Source: Pseudomonas serbica (GTDB lineage: Bacteria > Pseudomonadota > Gammaproteobacteria > Pseudomonadales > Pseudomonadaceae). Taken from it: DNA of 64,000 nucleotides. The DNA lies in assembly GCF_028823535.1 (NCBI RefSeq), contig NZ_JAQIYM010000002.1:310001-374000 (forward strand). The letters are read 5' to 3'. The notes beneath the pieces were generated by a model, which worked only from the letters and a program-made list of their open reading frames with translations, was not told where the DNA came from and ran no database searches. Each line of letters starts with the position of its first letter. Positions within the stretch are counted from its first letter, which is position 1. The translations under genes were made by a program, and so were the position numbers. Positions 7,610 to 16,010 of this stretch are shown piece by piece.

Positions 7610-9256
7610 ATGTTCACGGGAATCACTGTCGCGCGCCATTCACGGAACCTGAGCGGTGGCCGCTGCCTGTTGGCAACGGCCATCACCATTGCCAGTGCCA
7701 CGGCCAGCGCCGCACCGAGCATCCAGCTGGGGGAAAACACCACCCTGGATTCGTCGCTGACGGTCAACTACACCGCCTCCATGCGCACCGCCAAGCAGGC
7801 CAGTCAATACCTCAACGATCCGAACAACGACGACGGCACGCGCGCCTTCAAGCGCGGTTCGTTGATCAACAACCGCCTGAGCCTGTTCGGCGAGTTGCAA
7901 CTTCGGCACGACAACCTCGGCGCGGTGCTGCGTGGCAGCCAGTTCTACGATGACGTCTACAACCAGAAAAACGCCAACGACTCGCCGCAGACGGTGAACA
8001 AGACCGGCCACAACGACGGCTTCAGCGACGAAACCCGTCGCCTGAGCGGCAGCGCGGCGCGCCTGCTCGATGCCTATGTGTATGGCAACTTCGAGCTCGG
8101 CGAGACCCAGTACCTGTCACTCAAGGCGGGGCGGCACCTGGTGGCGTGGGGCGAGAGCCTGTTCTGGGCCAACATCAGTCAGGGCCAGGCCCCGGTGGAT
8201 GCGACCAAGTTCAACGTGCCGGGTACCGAAGCCAAGGACTCCTACCTGCCGGTGGGGCAGGTGTCCGGGTCGTGGTCGCTCAATGAAGACCTGGCGCTGG
8301 TGGGCTACTACCAGTACGAGTGGGAAAAGACCCAGCTCAACCCGGTGGGCGATTATTTCGGCAGCGATACCTTCGGTCCCGGTGCCGAGTTTTTCCGTCT
8401 GGGCGCCGGGCAGGTCGACCGTCTGCCCAACGGCCTGGCGGTTGGTTACGCCGGTGAGAAAGACGCCAGCGACAGCGGCCAATGGGGCCTGGGTGTGCGC
8501 TACCGGATCACCGAGAACACCGAAGTGGGGCTGTTCCATTACCGCTACAACGAACGCATCGGCTCGCTGTTCTTCGACTTCACCGGCACCACCCAATACT
8601 CCTCGCTCAAGGGTATCGGGCATGACGGCACCGCGCCGTCCTATCGCCTGGGCTACTTCGAAGACGTCAAGCTGACGGGTGTCAGCTTCAGCTCCAAGGT
8701 CGGCGATTCGGTGCAGTACGCCGGTGACCTGAGCTACCGCGATGGCGCCTCGGTCTACCTCAACAACGGCGCACCGACCACCGGGCAGATCTGGCAAGGC
8801 AACCTCAACGCCAGCTACATCCTCGGCCCAAGCCTGCTCGCGCAACAGACCACCTTCATGGGCGAAGTGGTGCATCAACACATCGACGGGGTGGACAGCC
8901 TGACGATCACCGGCGGCGGCGCTGGCGTGGATGGCACTTTCGACCAGTTTGAATCGAAGACCCAGACCCGAGGCTCGACCCTGCTGGGCATTGGCGCCTA
9001 CATGGATTACCCGTCCATCGCCACGGGCCTGGACCTGAGCACCAAGGTGGTCTGGACGCAGAACGTCGACGGCAGCGCCTATCAGGGCCTGGGTCGAGAC
9101 GAAAAACGCCTGACCGTTGGCGGCGACTTCAAGTACCTGGGCAACTTCCAGGTCGGCATGACCTATGTCGCCTACCTGAGCTCCCCGGATGTCGCCCAGG
9201 GCCGGTTGCTGGCTGACCGCGATTACCTGTCATTCAACGCCAAATACACCTTTTGA
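7610..9256 (+). CDS. DUF1302 family outer-membrane protein
   Basis: 548 residues with an N-terminal export signal (positive start, hydrophobic ATAITIASATASA, cleavage near residue 35). Many alternating aromatic/polar strands follow, and it ends in an aromatic residue (NAKYTF), as beta-barrel proteins do. Features such as KAGRHLVAWGESLFWANISQ and the loop GQAPVDATK are typical of DUF1302 proteins. These are usually encoded with a DUF1329 partner (here at 28019) and found in steroid, terpene and other hydrophobic-substrate clusters. A role in uptake or outer-membrane handling of the substrate is likely but unproven. The ATG at 7610 has a strong GGAGAGG site; 50 bases separate it from the ligase gene. 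Confidence 0.8.
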   Translation: MFTGITVARHSRNLSGGRCLLATAITIASATASAAPSIQLGENTTLDSSLTVNYTASMRTAKQASQYLNDPNNDDGTRAFKRGSLINNRLSLFGELQLRHDNLGAVLRGSQFYDDVYNQKNANDSPQTVNKTGHNDGFSDETRRLSGSAARLLDAYVYGNFELGETQYLSLKAGRHLVAWGESLFWANISQGQAPVDATKFNVPGTEAKDSYLPVGQVSGSWSLNEDLALVGYYQYEWEKTQLNPVGDYFGSDTFGPGAEFFRLGAGQVDRLPNGLAVGYAGEKDASDSGQWGLGVRYRITENTEVGLFHYRYNERIGSLFFDFTGTTQYSSLKGIGHDGTAPSYRLGYFEDVKLTGVSFSSKVGDSVQYAGDLSYRDGASVYLNNGAPTTGQIWQGNLNASYILGPSLLAQQTTFMGEVVHQHIDGVDSLTITGGGAGVDGTFDQFESKTQTRGSTLLGIGAYMDYPSIATGLDLSTKVVWTQNVDGSAYQGLGRDEKRLTVGGDFKYLGNFQVGMTYVAYLSSPDVAQGRLLADRDYLSFNAKYTF

Positions 9257-9330
9257 AGATCATGGCTGCGTCGCGATCCAGCGCCGCAGTCGTTTGTTTT
9301 TAGCCTGATAAAAATAAAGAGAGGCCTGTC

Positions 9331-10560
9331 ATGAATCCTCGTCCGACCCCATCACCGTTCAGCCCTATCGCGATTGGCCCGTTGACCCTGAAAAACCGAT
9401 TTATCAAGGCGGCCACCAACGAGGGCATGAGTGCCCAGGGCGTGCCTTCCAAGCAACTGGTCAAGCTGCACTCGGCCCTGGTCGCCGGCGGCACCGCCCT
9501 GACCACCGTGGCCTATTGCGCGGTGAGCAGCGATGGACGCACCTTGCCCAACCAGCTGACCCTCAGCCAATCCAGCCTGCCGCACTTCAAGGCCCTGACC
9601 GACGGCGTGCACCAGGCCGGCGGCCTGGCCAGCGCGCAGATTACCCACGGCGGCTGCTTCACCTTCATCCGCGAGCGCTCGACCAAGCGTCCGCTGTCCG
9701 CCAGCGGCGGCTTCAACAAGATCGGCCTGATGAGCGGCATGTTCCTCAAGCAGGCGATGAACGAGGCCGACATGCAACAAGTGGTGCGCGAATTCGCCCA
9801 AGGCGCGCGCCTGGCCCGCCAGGCGGGATTCGACGCGGTGGAAATCCACATGGGCCACGGCTACCTGCTCAGCCAGTTCATTTCGCCGATGTACAACAAG
9901 CGCCGCGACCAATACGGCGGCAGCCTGGAAAACCGCCTGCGCTTTCCGCGCCGGGTGCTGCGGGCGGTGCTGGATGCGGTCGGCCAGGAGATGGCGGTCA
10001 TCTGCAAATACAGCGTGACCGAAGGCGTGCGCGCCGGTAACAGCGCCGAAGACGGGGCACGGATCGCGCGCATGCTCGAAGAGGAGGGTGCGCATTTGCT
10101 GGTGCTCAGCGCCGGTATGAACGCTGAGTCGATCACTACCATGTTCGGCTCTTCCTTCCCCAAGGAAAACCGCGTGCAGCAGAAGAACAAGATCATCGCC
10201 CTGGCCATGGCCATCCAGCGTCGCAAGGAGCCGACCGTGGAATTCCGCGAGCTGTATCTGCTGGAACATGCGCGCAAGGTGCGTGCGGCGGTGAAAATGC
10301 CGTTGGCGTATCTGGGCGGTGCCAAGAGCCTGGCAAGCATCGAAAAGATCATGGCCGAGGGCTTTGACCTGGTCGCCATGGGGCGGGTGTTGTTGGCCGA
10401 AAATGATTACGTCAACAAACTCGCCAGCGGCGCCAGCCGCGATTCGATCTGCACCGCGTGCAACCGCTGCGTGGCCATGATGTACACGCCCGGCGGCACT
10501 TCCTGCGTACTGGGTAAGCCCGGCGATGCCGTGTTGAACAGCCAGAAGGCGGCGGGCTGA
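9331..10560 (+). CDS. NADH:flavin oxidoreductase / Old Yellow Enzyme-type reductase
   Basis: 409 residues. An FMN-binding TIM barrel shows PLTLKNRFIKAATNEG near the N-terminus, the substrate/FMN histidine motif VEIHMGHGYLLSQFISP, and NKRRDQYGGSLENRLRFP. After the barrel comes a short cysteine-rich tail, CTACNRC plus a further Cys eleven residues later. This resembles the 4Fe-4S site of 2,4-dienoyl-CoA reductase and BaiCD/BaiH, but the C-terminal FAD/NAD domains of those enzymes are absent. It may reduce a ring double bond of a steroid or of a CoA-bound intermediate. It is last in the hsaA operon, 74 bases after the DUF1302 gene. Substrate unknown. Confidence 0.75.
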   Translation: MNPRPTPSPFSPIAIGPLTLKNRFIKAATNEGMSAQGVPSKQLVKLHSALVAGGTALTTVAYCAVSSDGRTLPNQLTLSQSSLPHFKALTDGVHQAGGLASAQITHGGCFTFIRERSTKRPLSASGGFNKIGLMSGMFLKQAMNEADMQQVVREFAQGARLARQAGFDAVEIHMGHGYLLSQFISPMYNKRRDQYGGSLENRLRFPRRVLRAVLDAVGQEMAVICKYSVTEGVRAGNSAEDGARIARMLEEEGAHLLVLSAGMNAESITTMFGSSFPKENRVQQKNKIIALAMAIQRRKEPTVEFRELYLLEHARKVRAAVKMPLAYLGGAKSLASIEKIMAEGFDLVAMGRVLLAENDYVNKLASGASRDSICTACNRCVAMMYTPGGTSCVLGKPGDAVLNSQKAAG

Positions 10561-10583
10561 CAGATACACCAGCGCTTGGTTCG

Positions 10584-10758
10584 CCTGCAGGAGCAAACTT
10601 GCTGGCGATGCGATGGTGGCCGTTATGCCGCCATCGCTGGCAAGCCAGCTCCTACAGGTTTGCGGGGGTATGTGGGGTTTGTGGCGTGACACACATCTGT
10701 AGGTGCCGGCTTGCTGGCGATAGCGGTGGCGAAGCGGATGCCGCCACCGCGTCGCCTG
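10584..10758. repeat. REP/BIME palindromes between convergent genes
   Basis: Two inverted REP units (GCAGGAGCAAACTTGCTGGC and CTGGCAAGCCAGCTCCTACA around a GGTGGCC centre) are followed by a third, more diverged unit (CTGTAGGTGCCGGCTTGCTG). They fill the gap between the OYE-type gene and the convergent hsaD-like gene and could act as a shared transcription-end structure. Confidence 0.75.
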
Positions 10759-10760
10759 GT

Positions 10761-11594
10761 TCAACCGTGCTGCAGAAACTCAATGCAGCTACGGTTGAAC
10801 AATTCGCGGTGCTCCACCTGAACCCAATGCCCGCACCGGTTGAGCACGATGAACCGCGCATTCGGTGTGCCGTCGATGATGCGCTGGGCGCCACTGATCG
10901 GGTTGAAGTGATCGTTGCTGCCCCAGAACCCGAGGATCGGGCACTGGATTTCGCCCAGGCGCGCTTCCATGTTCGGCACCATCATCGTGCTGAACAGGTT
11001 CTTCGGCTGGGTCACCGCCACCGCCACGCGTTCCTGCAGCAGGCTTTCCGGCAGGATCGACGCATCGAACAGCTGCAGGCTCATCATGCTGCGCATTTCC
11101 TCCATGCCGATGGGGCCGGCGCTGAACAGGCTGACCATGCGCACGATGCCTTCCATCTTGAAATAGGTTTCCCGCTCCTCGACACCGCCCGGTGCCAGCA
11201 GGATCAGGCTCTGGGCCAGTTGCGGCAGGCGCAGGGCCAGGCCCAGGGCGATTGCACCACCCAGCGAGTTACCCAGCAGCGTGCAGCGTCGCACACCGAC
11301 GGACTCCAAGAACGCCGCCACGCAATCGACGAAGAACTCCAGGTTGTACTGCACGTCCTCGGGTTTGTCCGAGCGGCCGAAACCCGGGAGGTCCAGCACG
11401 ATATTGCGATAGCCGGCGGCGACCAGTTGCGGGTAGTTGCCCTTGAAGTTGCTGAAGCCACTGGCGCCCGGCCCGCTGCCGTGCAGCCACAGGACCACGG
11501 GGCCGGCGCCCTCATCCAGATAGTGCAGGCGCAGGCCGTTGGGCAGGGTTGCGTAATGGCCAACGGGCAAGGGCAGGTCTACAGGTTGGTTCAT
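10761..11594 (-). CDS. hsaD: meta-cleavage product hydrolase (HsaD/TesD-like)
   Basis: 277 residues, alpha/beta hydrolase of the BphD/HsaD group. The oxyanion-hole motif is LWLHGSGPGASG (about 35-46). The triad is S110 in GNSLGG, D228 in GSNDHFNP and H256 in NRCGHWVQVEH. In steroid degradation it splits the ring-opened product 4,9-DSHA into the dienoate used by HsaE and the perhydroindane acid (HIP/DOHNAA). The ATG at 11594 has GGAGAACCCC upstream; an earlier ATG overlaps that ribosome site and is rejected. It is a single-gene leftward unit with its own dyad copy 127 bases upstream of the ATG. Confidence 0.88.
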   Translation of the reverse strand: MNQPVDLPLPVGHYATLPNGLRLHYLDEGAGPVVLWLHGSGPGASGFSNFKGNYPQLVAAGYRNIVLDLPGFGRSDKPEDVQYNLEFFVDCVAAFLESVGVRRCTLLGNSLGGAIALGLALRLPQLAQSLILLAPGGVEERETYFKMEGIVRMVSLFSAGPIGMEEMRSMMSLQLFDASILPESLLQERVAVAVTQPKNLFSTMMVPNMEARLGEIQCPILGFWGSNDHFNPISGAQRIIDGTPNARFIVLNRCGHWVQVEHRELFNRSCIEFLQHG

Positions 11595-11720
11595 GGGGTT
11601 CTCCATTGATGGCGGATTCATGAAGCACAACCGCGCCAGGCGCTGCAGCGAATTGAAGGGGAATGCCGCGCCTGGCGTGGTGCGCGCCAAGCGAATGCTG
11701 GGCGCTGACGCCGTCATTCA

Positions 11721-11738
11721 CATCGTCCGTTCAGACCA
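11721..11738 (-). promoter_or_regulatory. cluster dyad site C' (toward hsaD)
   Basis: On the minus strand: TGGTCT-GAACGG-ACGATG, with dyad GTCT-GAAC-GGAC. It points toward the hsaD-like gene and lies eight bases from the oppositely oriented site C, so each divergent unit has its own site. Confidence 0.5.
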
Positions 11739-11746
11739 CGCGGCGC

Positions 11747-11764
11747 TAGTCCTATCGGACGATG
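11747..11764 (+). promoter_or_regulatory. cluster dyad site C (toward SDR operon)
   Basis: Reads TAGTCC-TATCGG-ACGATG, with a perfect inverted repeat GTCC-TATC-GGAC. It is oriented toward the SDR gene at 11849. One of the two best copies of the element. Confidence 0.65.
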
Positions 11765-11848
11765 TGTGCACGGGGGCTTGCCGCCAATCATGCAAGTGAC
11801 GGCTCCATTGCAGCGGGCCGCAGCGTATTCGCACACTTGGAGATTGCT

Positions 11849-12583
11849 ATGAAGTTACTCGATAAAGTGGCCTTCGTGACCGGTGCCACCCAGGGCATGG
11901 GCCAGGCCATCGTGCGTGGTTTTGTCGCCGAAGGCGCCAAGGTGGTGGCTGTCGACCTGAACCAGGCGGCCCTGGCCGAGAGCCTGGCAGACCTGGGCGA
12001 CCAGGTGCTGGCCCTGGCCTGCAACGTTGGTGATGGTGCCTCCGTGGCCGATGCCATGGGCCAGGCCGAGCAGCACTTCGGTGGCCTCGACATCCTGGTC
12101 AACAACGCCGGCGTGGGCGGGCTGGACAGCTTCCTCGAAACCCCGGACGAGAGCTGGGCGCGGGTGATCGGGGTGAACCTGGGCGGCACCTTCCTGTGCT
12201 GCCGTGAAGGCGCCAAATTGATGGTCAAGGGTGGCCGCAAGGGCGCGATCATCAACCTCTCCAGCACCGCCGCGCTGACCGGCGAAGGCCCAAGCCACTA
12301 CTGCGCCTCGAAAGCCGGTGTCATGGGCCTGACCCGCTCGATCGCCCGTGAACTGGCCGCCAGCGGCATCCGCGTCAACACTCTGGTGCCTGGGCCGACC
12401 AACACCCCGATGATGGCCGGCATCCCTGATGACTACATGCAGGCGCTGCTGAAAAACGTGCCCCTGGGCCGTATGTGCGAGACCGACGAGATCGCCCGGG
12501 TCGCGGTGTTCCTGGCCAGCGAAGACGCCAGTTTCATGACCGGGCAGAACATCGCCGTCAACGGCGGCATGGCCTTTATCTGA
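11849..12583 (+). CDS. short-chain dehydrogenase/reductase (FabG-like)
   Basis: 244 residues, classical SDR. It has TGATQGMG near residue 12, NNAGVGG, catalytic serine in NLSSTAAL and Y-x3-K in SHYCASKAG, and an ending of VNGGMAFI. The start ATG is preceded by TTGGAG. It opens an operon of two SDRs and a SnoaL-like protein and sits behind dyad site C. By context it probably oxidises or reduces a hydroxyl/keto group on the steroid nucleus or a CoA intermediate; the sequence alone does not say which. Confidence 0.7.
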   Translation: MKLLDKVAFVTGATQGMGQAIVRGFVAEGAKVVAVDLNQAALAESLADLGDQVLALACNVGDGASVADAMGQAEQHFGGLDILVNNAGVGGLDSFLETPDESWARVIGVNLGGTFLCCREGAKLMVKGGRKGAIINLSSTAALTGEGPSHYCASKAGVMGLTRSIARELAASGIRVNTLVPGPTNTPMMAGIPDDYMQALLKNVPLGRMCETDEIARVAVFLASEDASFMTGQNIAVNGGMAFI

Positions 12584-12597
12584 GCAGGGAGTCACCC

Positions 12598-13371
12598 ATG
12601 AGCAAACGTCTACAAGGAAAAATCGCCTTCGTCACCGGCGCCGGTTCCGGCATCGGCGAAGCCACCGCGCTGCGGTTCGCCGAAGAGGGCGCCACGGTGG
12701 TGCTGTGCGGGCGGCGCATCGAGCCGCTGCAAGGCGTGCAGGAAAAAATCCAGGCCCAAGGCGGGCAGGCGGAGATCGCCGTGGCCGATGTCAGCGATGA
12801 ACAGGCCTACGTCGGTGCACTGCAAGCCACCGCGCAACGTCATGGGCGCCTGGACATCCTGGTCAACAACGCGATGGCCTACACCTGGGGCGGCATCGAC
12901 AGCATGACCACCGCCGACTGGCACGCCAACTTCGCCACTACCGTGGACGGCACCTTCTGGGGCACCCGCACCGCCATGCAGTTGATGAAGGCCCAGGGCG
13001 GCGGTTCGATCGTCAACATCGCGTCGATCTGCGGCCTGTTCGGCACGGCGTGGATGGCCGGTTATTCGGCGGCCAAGGCGGCGGTGATCAACTTCAGCCG
13101 GGCGGCGGCCAGCGAAGGCGCACCGCACAACATCCGCTGCAACGTGATCATTCCCGGCGTAGTCGACACCCCGGCCACGGCCGGCATGCTGGCCGATGCC
13201 AAGACCCGCAGCAACACTGAAAAAGTCATCCCGATGAAACGGGTCGGCCTGCCAGTGGAGCTGGCCAACGCCATTGTGTTCCTGGCCAGCGACGAGGCTT
13301 CGTATGTCACCGGTGCCAGCCTGGCGGTGGATGGCGGACGGGGTTCGGACCTGTACACGGTGCTCGACTGA
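12598..13371 (+). CDS. short-chain dehydrogenase/reductase
   Basis: 257 residues with cofactor motif TGAGSGIGEATA, VNNAMAYTWGG, catalytic NIASICGLFG and Y-x3-K in AGYSAAKAAV, and C-terminal VDGGRGSDLY. It starts 14 bases after the preceding SDR with GGGAG upstream. Its last base overlaps the first base of the SnoaL-like gene (TGATG), so translation is probably coupled. The substrate is unassigned; a hydroxysteroid or 3-hydroxyacyl-CoA is likely by context. Confidence 0.7.
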   Translation: MSKRLQGKIAFVTGAGSGIGEATALRFAEEGATVVLCGRRIEPLQGVQEKIQAQGGQAEIAVADVSDEQAYVGALQATAQRHGRLDILVNNAMAYTWGGIDSMTTADWHANFATTVDGTFWGTRTAMQLMKAQGGGSIVNIASICGLFGTAWMAGYSAAKAAVINFSRAAASEGAPHNIRCNVIIPGVVDTPATAGMLADAKTRSNTEKVIPMKRVGLPVELANAIVFLASDEASYVTGASLAVDGGRGSDLYTVLD

Positions 13372-14006
13372 TGAGCCACGAAACCAACGCATTGCTTGAG
13401 CGCATCGACCGCCTGGAGTCGCTGGACGCGATCCGCCAACTGGCCGGCAAATACGCCCTGGCCCTGGACATGCGCGACATGGATGCCATGGCCAACTGCT
13501 TCGCCCCGGACGTGCGCGTGGGCCGTGACAAGAGTGGTCGCGCGCACCTCAAGGCGTGGCTGGACGAAACCATGCGCACGCAGTTCCATGGCACCGCCCA
13601 TCACCTGGGGCAGCACATCATCGAGTTCAGCGATGCCGATCACGCCACCGGCGTGGTCTATTCGAAGAACGAGCATGAGACCGGTCCCGAGTGGGTGATC
13701 ATGCAGATGCTGTACTGGGACGACTACGAGCGGATCGACGGGCGTTGGTGCTTCCGTCGCCGCTTGCCGTGCTACTGGTACGCGACCGACCTGAACAAAC
13801 CACCGATCGGCGGCCTGAAAATGCGTTGGCCGGGGCGCGAGCCTTACGCGGGCAGCTTCCACGAACTGTTTCCGTCCTGGGATGCCTTCTGGGCGCAACG
13901 CCCGGACAAGGACGCCTTGCCGCAGATCGCCGAACCCGCACCGCTGGAGGGCTTCCTCAAGACCCTGCGTCGCGGGGCGGATGACCCGAAGATTCGCGTG
14001 CGCTGA
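13371..14006 (+). CDS. SnoaL-like / NTF2-fold protein
   Basis: 211 residues. The N-terminal half has the SnoaL-like pattern (LESLDAIRQLAGKYALALDMRDMDAMANCF as two helices, then RTQFHGTAHHLGQHIIEF and NEHETGPEWVIMQM), as in cyclases, dehydratases and small oxygenase subunits. The C-terminal 70 residues (LPCYWYATDLNKPPIGG onward) are an extension. Proteins of this kind recur in steroid and terpene clusters, but no reaction is established here. It differs from classical delta-5-3-ketosteroid isomerase in length and motif. It overlaps the preceding SDR stop by one base. Confidence 0.6.
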   Translation: MSHETNALLERIDRLESLDAIRQLAGKYALALDMRDMDAMANCFAPDVRVGRDKSGRAHLKAWLDETMRTQFHGTAHHLGQHIIEFSDADHATGVVYSKNEHETGPEWVIMQMLYWDDYERIDGRWCFRRRLPCYWYATDLNKPPIGGLKMRWPGREPYAGSFHELFPSWDAFWAQRPDKDALPQIAEPAPLEGFLKTLRRGADDPKIRVR

Positions 14007-14055
14007 ACGGCAGCGAAGGCGTCCGTCCAGCCAACTCATGGTTGCCTGACCCGGC

Positions 14056-14083
14056 GCTTTCGCTGGCAAGCCAGCTCCTACAG
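14056..14083. repeat. single REP unit
   Basis: GCTTTCGCTGGCAAGCCAGC followed by TCCTACA, one unit of the REP family seen elsewhere in the window, downstream of the SnoaL-like gene. Confidence 0.6.
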
Positions 14084-14136
14084 TGGGCGTCCATCCTGCC
14101 CGCCAATGTGGCATCTGCCCCACGCCTTTGCCTGCT

Positions 14137-14154
14137 TAGTCTCAACGGACGATG
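14137..14154 (+). promoter_or_regulatory. cluster dyad site D (toward hsaC-ipd operon)
   Basis: Reads TAGTCT-CAACGG-ACGATG, 66 bases before the hsaC-like ATG. A -10-like CACAAT lies about 30 bases after the dyad centre, which would place the dyad near -43, as for class II activators. Confidence 0.6.
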
Positions 14155-14219
14155 AAGCCTCGGTCGGCGCTTTGCACAATGCTCGTCACAAAAGCCCTTC
14201 AGCCAACGAGGACCCAGGC

Positions 14220-15110
14220 ATGATCGACATTCGCGGTTTGAGCTATTTCGTCTCGCAGATCGAAAACCTCAGTCATTGGCAGCGTTACGCCGAAGACGTG
14301 CTGGGCATGCAAGTGAACCCGGCACCGGGCGGTGGCTTGTACGTGAAAATGGACGAGCGTCCGTTTCGCATGCTGATCGTCGAAGGCAGCGAGGCGCGTT
14401 ACCTGGCCTCTGGCTGGGAGCTGGCCAACGAGACGGCCTTCAAGGCCGCCCTCGAGCACCTGAGCGCTGCCAGTATCGAATGGCAGCCAGGCTGCGCCGC
14501 CGAGATCGAGCAGCGCGGCGTCCAGGCGCTGGTCAAGGTGACCGACCCGTCGGGCAACTGCCATGAACTGAGCTGGGGCCATCGCTCCGATTGCCTGCCG
14601 TTCGTGTCTCCCCAGGGCGTGCCGCGTTTCATCACTGGCGACATGGGCCTGGGCCACACGGTGCTGCCGGCGCCGAACTTCGACGCCACCCTGGCGTTCG
14701 CCAAGGATGTGCTGGGCTTTGAGTTGTCGGACATTTTCAACTTCCGTCCCGACCCGTCCGTAGCACCGGTGCGCATTCACTTTTTGCATTGCCAGAACGC
14801 CCGTCACCACAGCTTGGCGCTGGCCGAGTACCCGGTGCCGTCCGGTTGCGTGCACGTGATGGTCGAGGTCGATTCGATGACCGAAGTCGGCCGCGCCCAC
14901 GACCGTCTGCACGCCCATGCGGTGGACCTGTCGGCCACCCTCGGCCAGCACCTCAACGACCGCATGACCAGTTTCTACATGAAGACACCGTCCGGCTTCG
15001 ATCTGGAATACGGCTTTGGCGGGTTGCAAGTCGACTGGGCCGAGCATTCGGCCTTCGAGTTCACCCGCGTGAGCATTTGGGGGCACGACTTTTCGGTCGG
15101 CCAGCACTAA
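14220..15110 (+). CDS. hsaC: extradiol dioxygenase (HsaC/TesB-like)
   Basis: 296 residues, two-domain vicinal-oxygen-chelate type I extradiol dioxygenase. Predicted iron ligands are H146 (MGLGHTVLP), a His of RHHSLAL (206/207) and E263 (FDLEYGFGG), with Y253 in the active site. HsaC opens the catechol ring of 3,4-DHSA by meta cleavage. The ATG at 14220 has GAGGA eight bases upstream. It leads the longest operon of the cluster (hsaC, ipdA, ipdB, ECH, ipdC, echA20, two fadE, fadA6, SDR). The family call is firm; steroid specificity comes from context. Confidence 0.88.
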   Translation: MIDIRGLSYFVSQIENLSHWQRYAEDVLGMQVNPAPGGGLYVKMDERPFRMLIVEGSEARYLASGWELANETAFKAALEHLSAASIEWQPGCAAEIEQRGVQALVKVTDPSGNCHELSWGHRSDCLPFVSPQGVPRFITGDMGLGHTVLPAPNFDATLAFAKDVLGFELSDIFNFRPDPSVAPVRIHFLHCQNARHHSLALAEYPVPSGCVHVMVEVDSMTEVGRAHDRLHAHAVDLSATLGQHLNDRMTSFYMKTPSGFDLEYGFGGLQVDWAEHSAFEFTRVSIWGHDFSVGQH

Positions 15111-15119
15111 GGAATTGTC

Positions 15120-15998
15120 ATGATGAACAAACAACTGACAGCGGCCGATGCGGTCGCTCAATTGCGCGATGGCATGACCATCGGTTTCGGTGGCTGGGGC
15201 CCGCGGCGCAAGCCGATGGCGATCGTGCGCGAGATCCTGCGCTCACCGGTCAAGGACCTCACCGTGGTCGCCTACGGCGGCCCGGAAGTGGGCATGCTGT
15301 GCGCGGCCGGCAAGGTCAAGAAACTGGTGTTCGGCTTCGCCACCCTCGATGCCATTCCGTTGGAACCCTACTACCGCAAGGCCCGCGAAGCCGGCGAGCT
15401 GGAGCTGATGGAACTCGACGAAGGCATGTTCCAGTGGGGCCTGCGCGCCGCCGGCATGCGCCTGCCGTTCCTGCCCACTCGTTGTGGCCTGGCCACTGAC
15501 GTGACGCGCCTGAACCCGGCACTCAAGACGATCCAGTCACCCTATGCCGATGGCGAGGTGCTGCTGGCGATGCCGGCGCTCAACCTTGACGTGGCGTTCC
15601 TGCACGTCAACGTCGCCGACCGCCTTGGCAACTGCCTGGTGACCGGGCCAGACCCGTATTTCGACCACCTGTTCGCCCGCGCCGCCCAGCAGTGCTTCGT
15701 CTCGTGCGAGCGTCTGGAAGAACGCCTGGCGCTGACCGCCGAGCAGGCCCGCTTCAATACCTTCGAGCGCTATCTGGTGAGCGGTGTGGTGCATGCACCT
15801 TTCGGTGCGCACCCGACGCTCTGCGCCCCTGACTACGGCTGGGACATGAAGCACCTCAAGGGCTATGTCGCCAGCAGCCAGGCGGAAAACGGCTGGCAGG
15901 ACTATGTGCAGACCTGGATCGCCGGTGGCGAGCAGGCCTATCAGGCACAGAACGGCGGTGCCGACTCCATGGGCGCCTTGCCCCTTCCCGTGTTCTGA
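15120..15998 (+). CDS. ipdA: CoA-transferase-family ring C hydrolase, alpha subunit (IpdA-like)
   Basis: 292 residues, class I CoA-transferase alpha-subunit fold, with GMTIGFGGWGPRRKPMA, VAYGGPEVGMLCAAGKV and LMELDEGMFQWGL. The matched pair with the next gene and the surrounding FadD3/IpdC/EchA20-like genes identify it as IpdA rather than a true CoA-transferase. In Mycobacterium and Rhodococcus, IpdAB hydrolytically opens the last steroid ring (COCHEA-CoA). Two ATG codons in a row (15120, 15123) follow AAGGA. Nine bases downstream of hsaC. Confidence 0.85.
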   Translation: MMNKQLTAADAVAQLRDGMTIGFGGWGPRRKPMAIVREILRSPVKDLTVVAYGGPEVGMLCAAGKVKKLVFGFATLDAIPLEPYYRKAREAGELELMELDEGMFQWGLRAAGMRLPFLPTRCGLATDVTRLNPALKTIQSPYADGEVLLAMPALNLDVAFLHVNVADRLGNCLVTGPDPYFDHLFARAAQQCFVSCERLEERLALTAEQARFNTFERYLVSGVVHAPFGAHPTLCAPDYGWDMKHLKGYVASSQAENGWQDYVQTWIAGGEQAYQAQNGGADSMGALPLPVF

Positions 15999-16010
15999 GG
16001 ATTACCGAGC

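Noticed and set aside
13371..14006. SnoaL-like protein considered as delta-5-3-ketosteroid isomerase
   Set aside because: The NTF2-like fold is shared, but the length is nearly double and the catalytic tyrosine/aspartate arrangement of the isomerase could not be identified.
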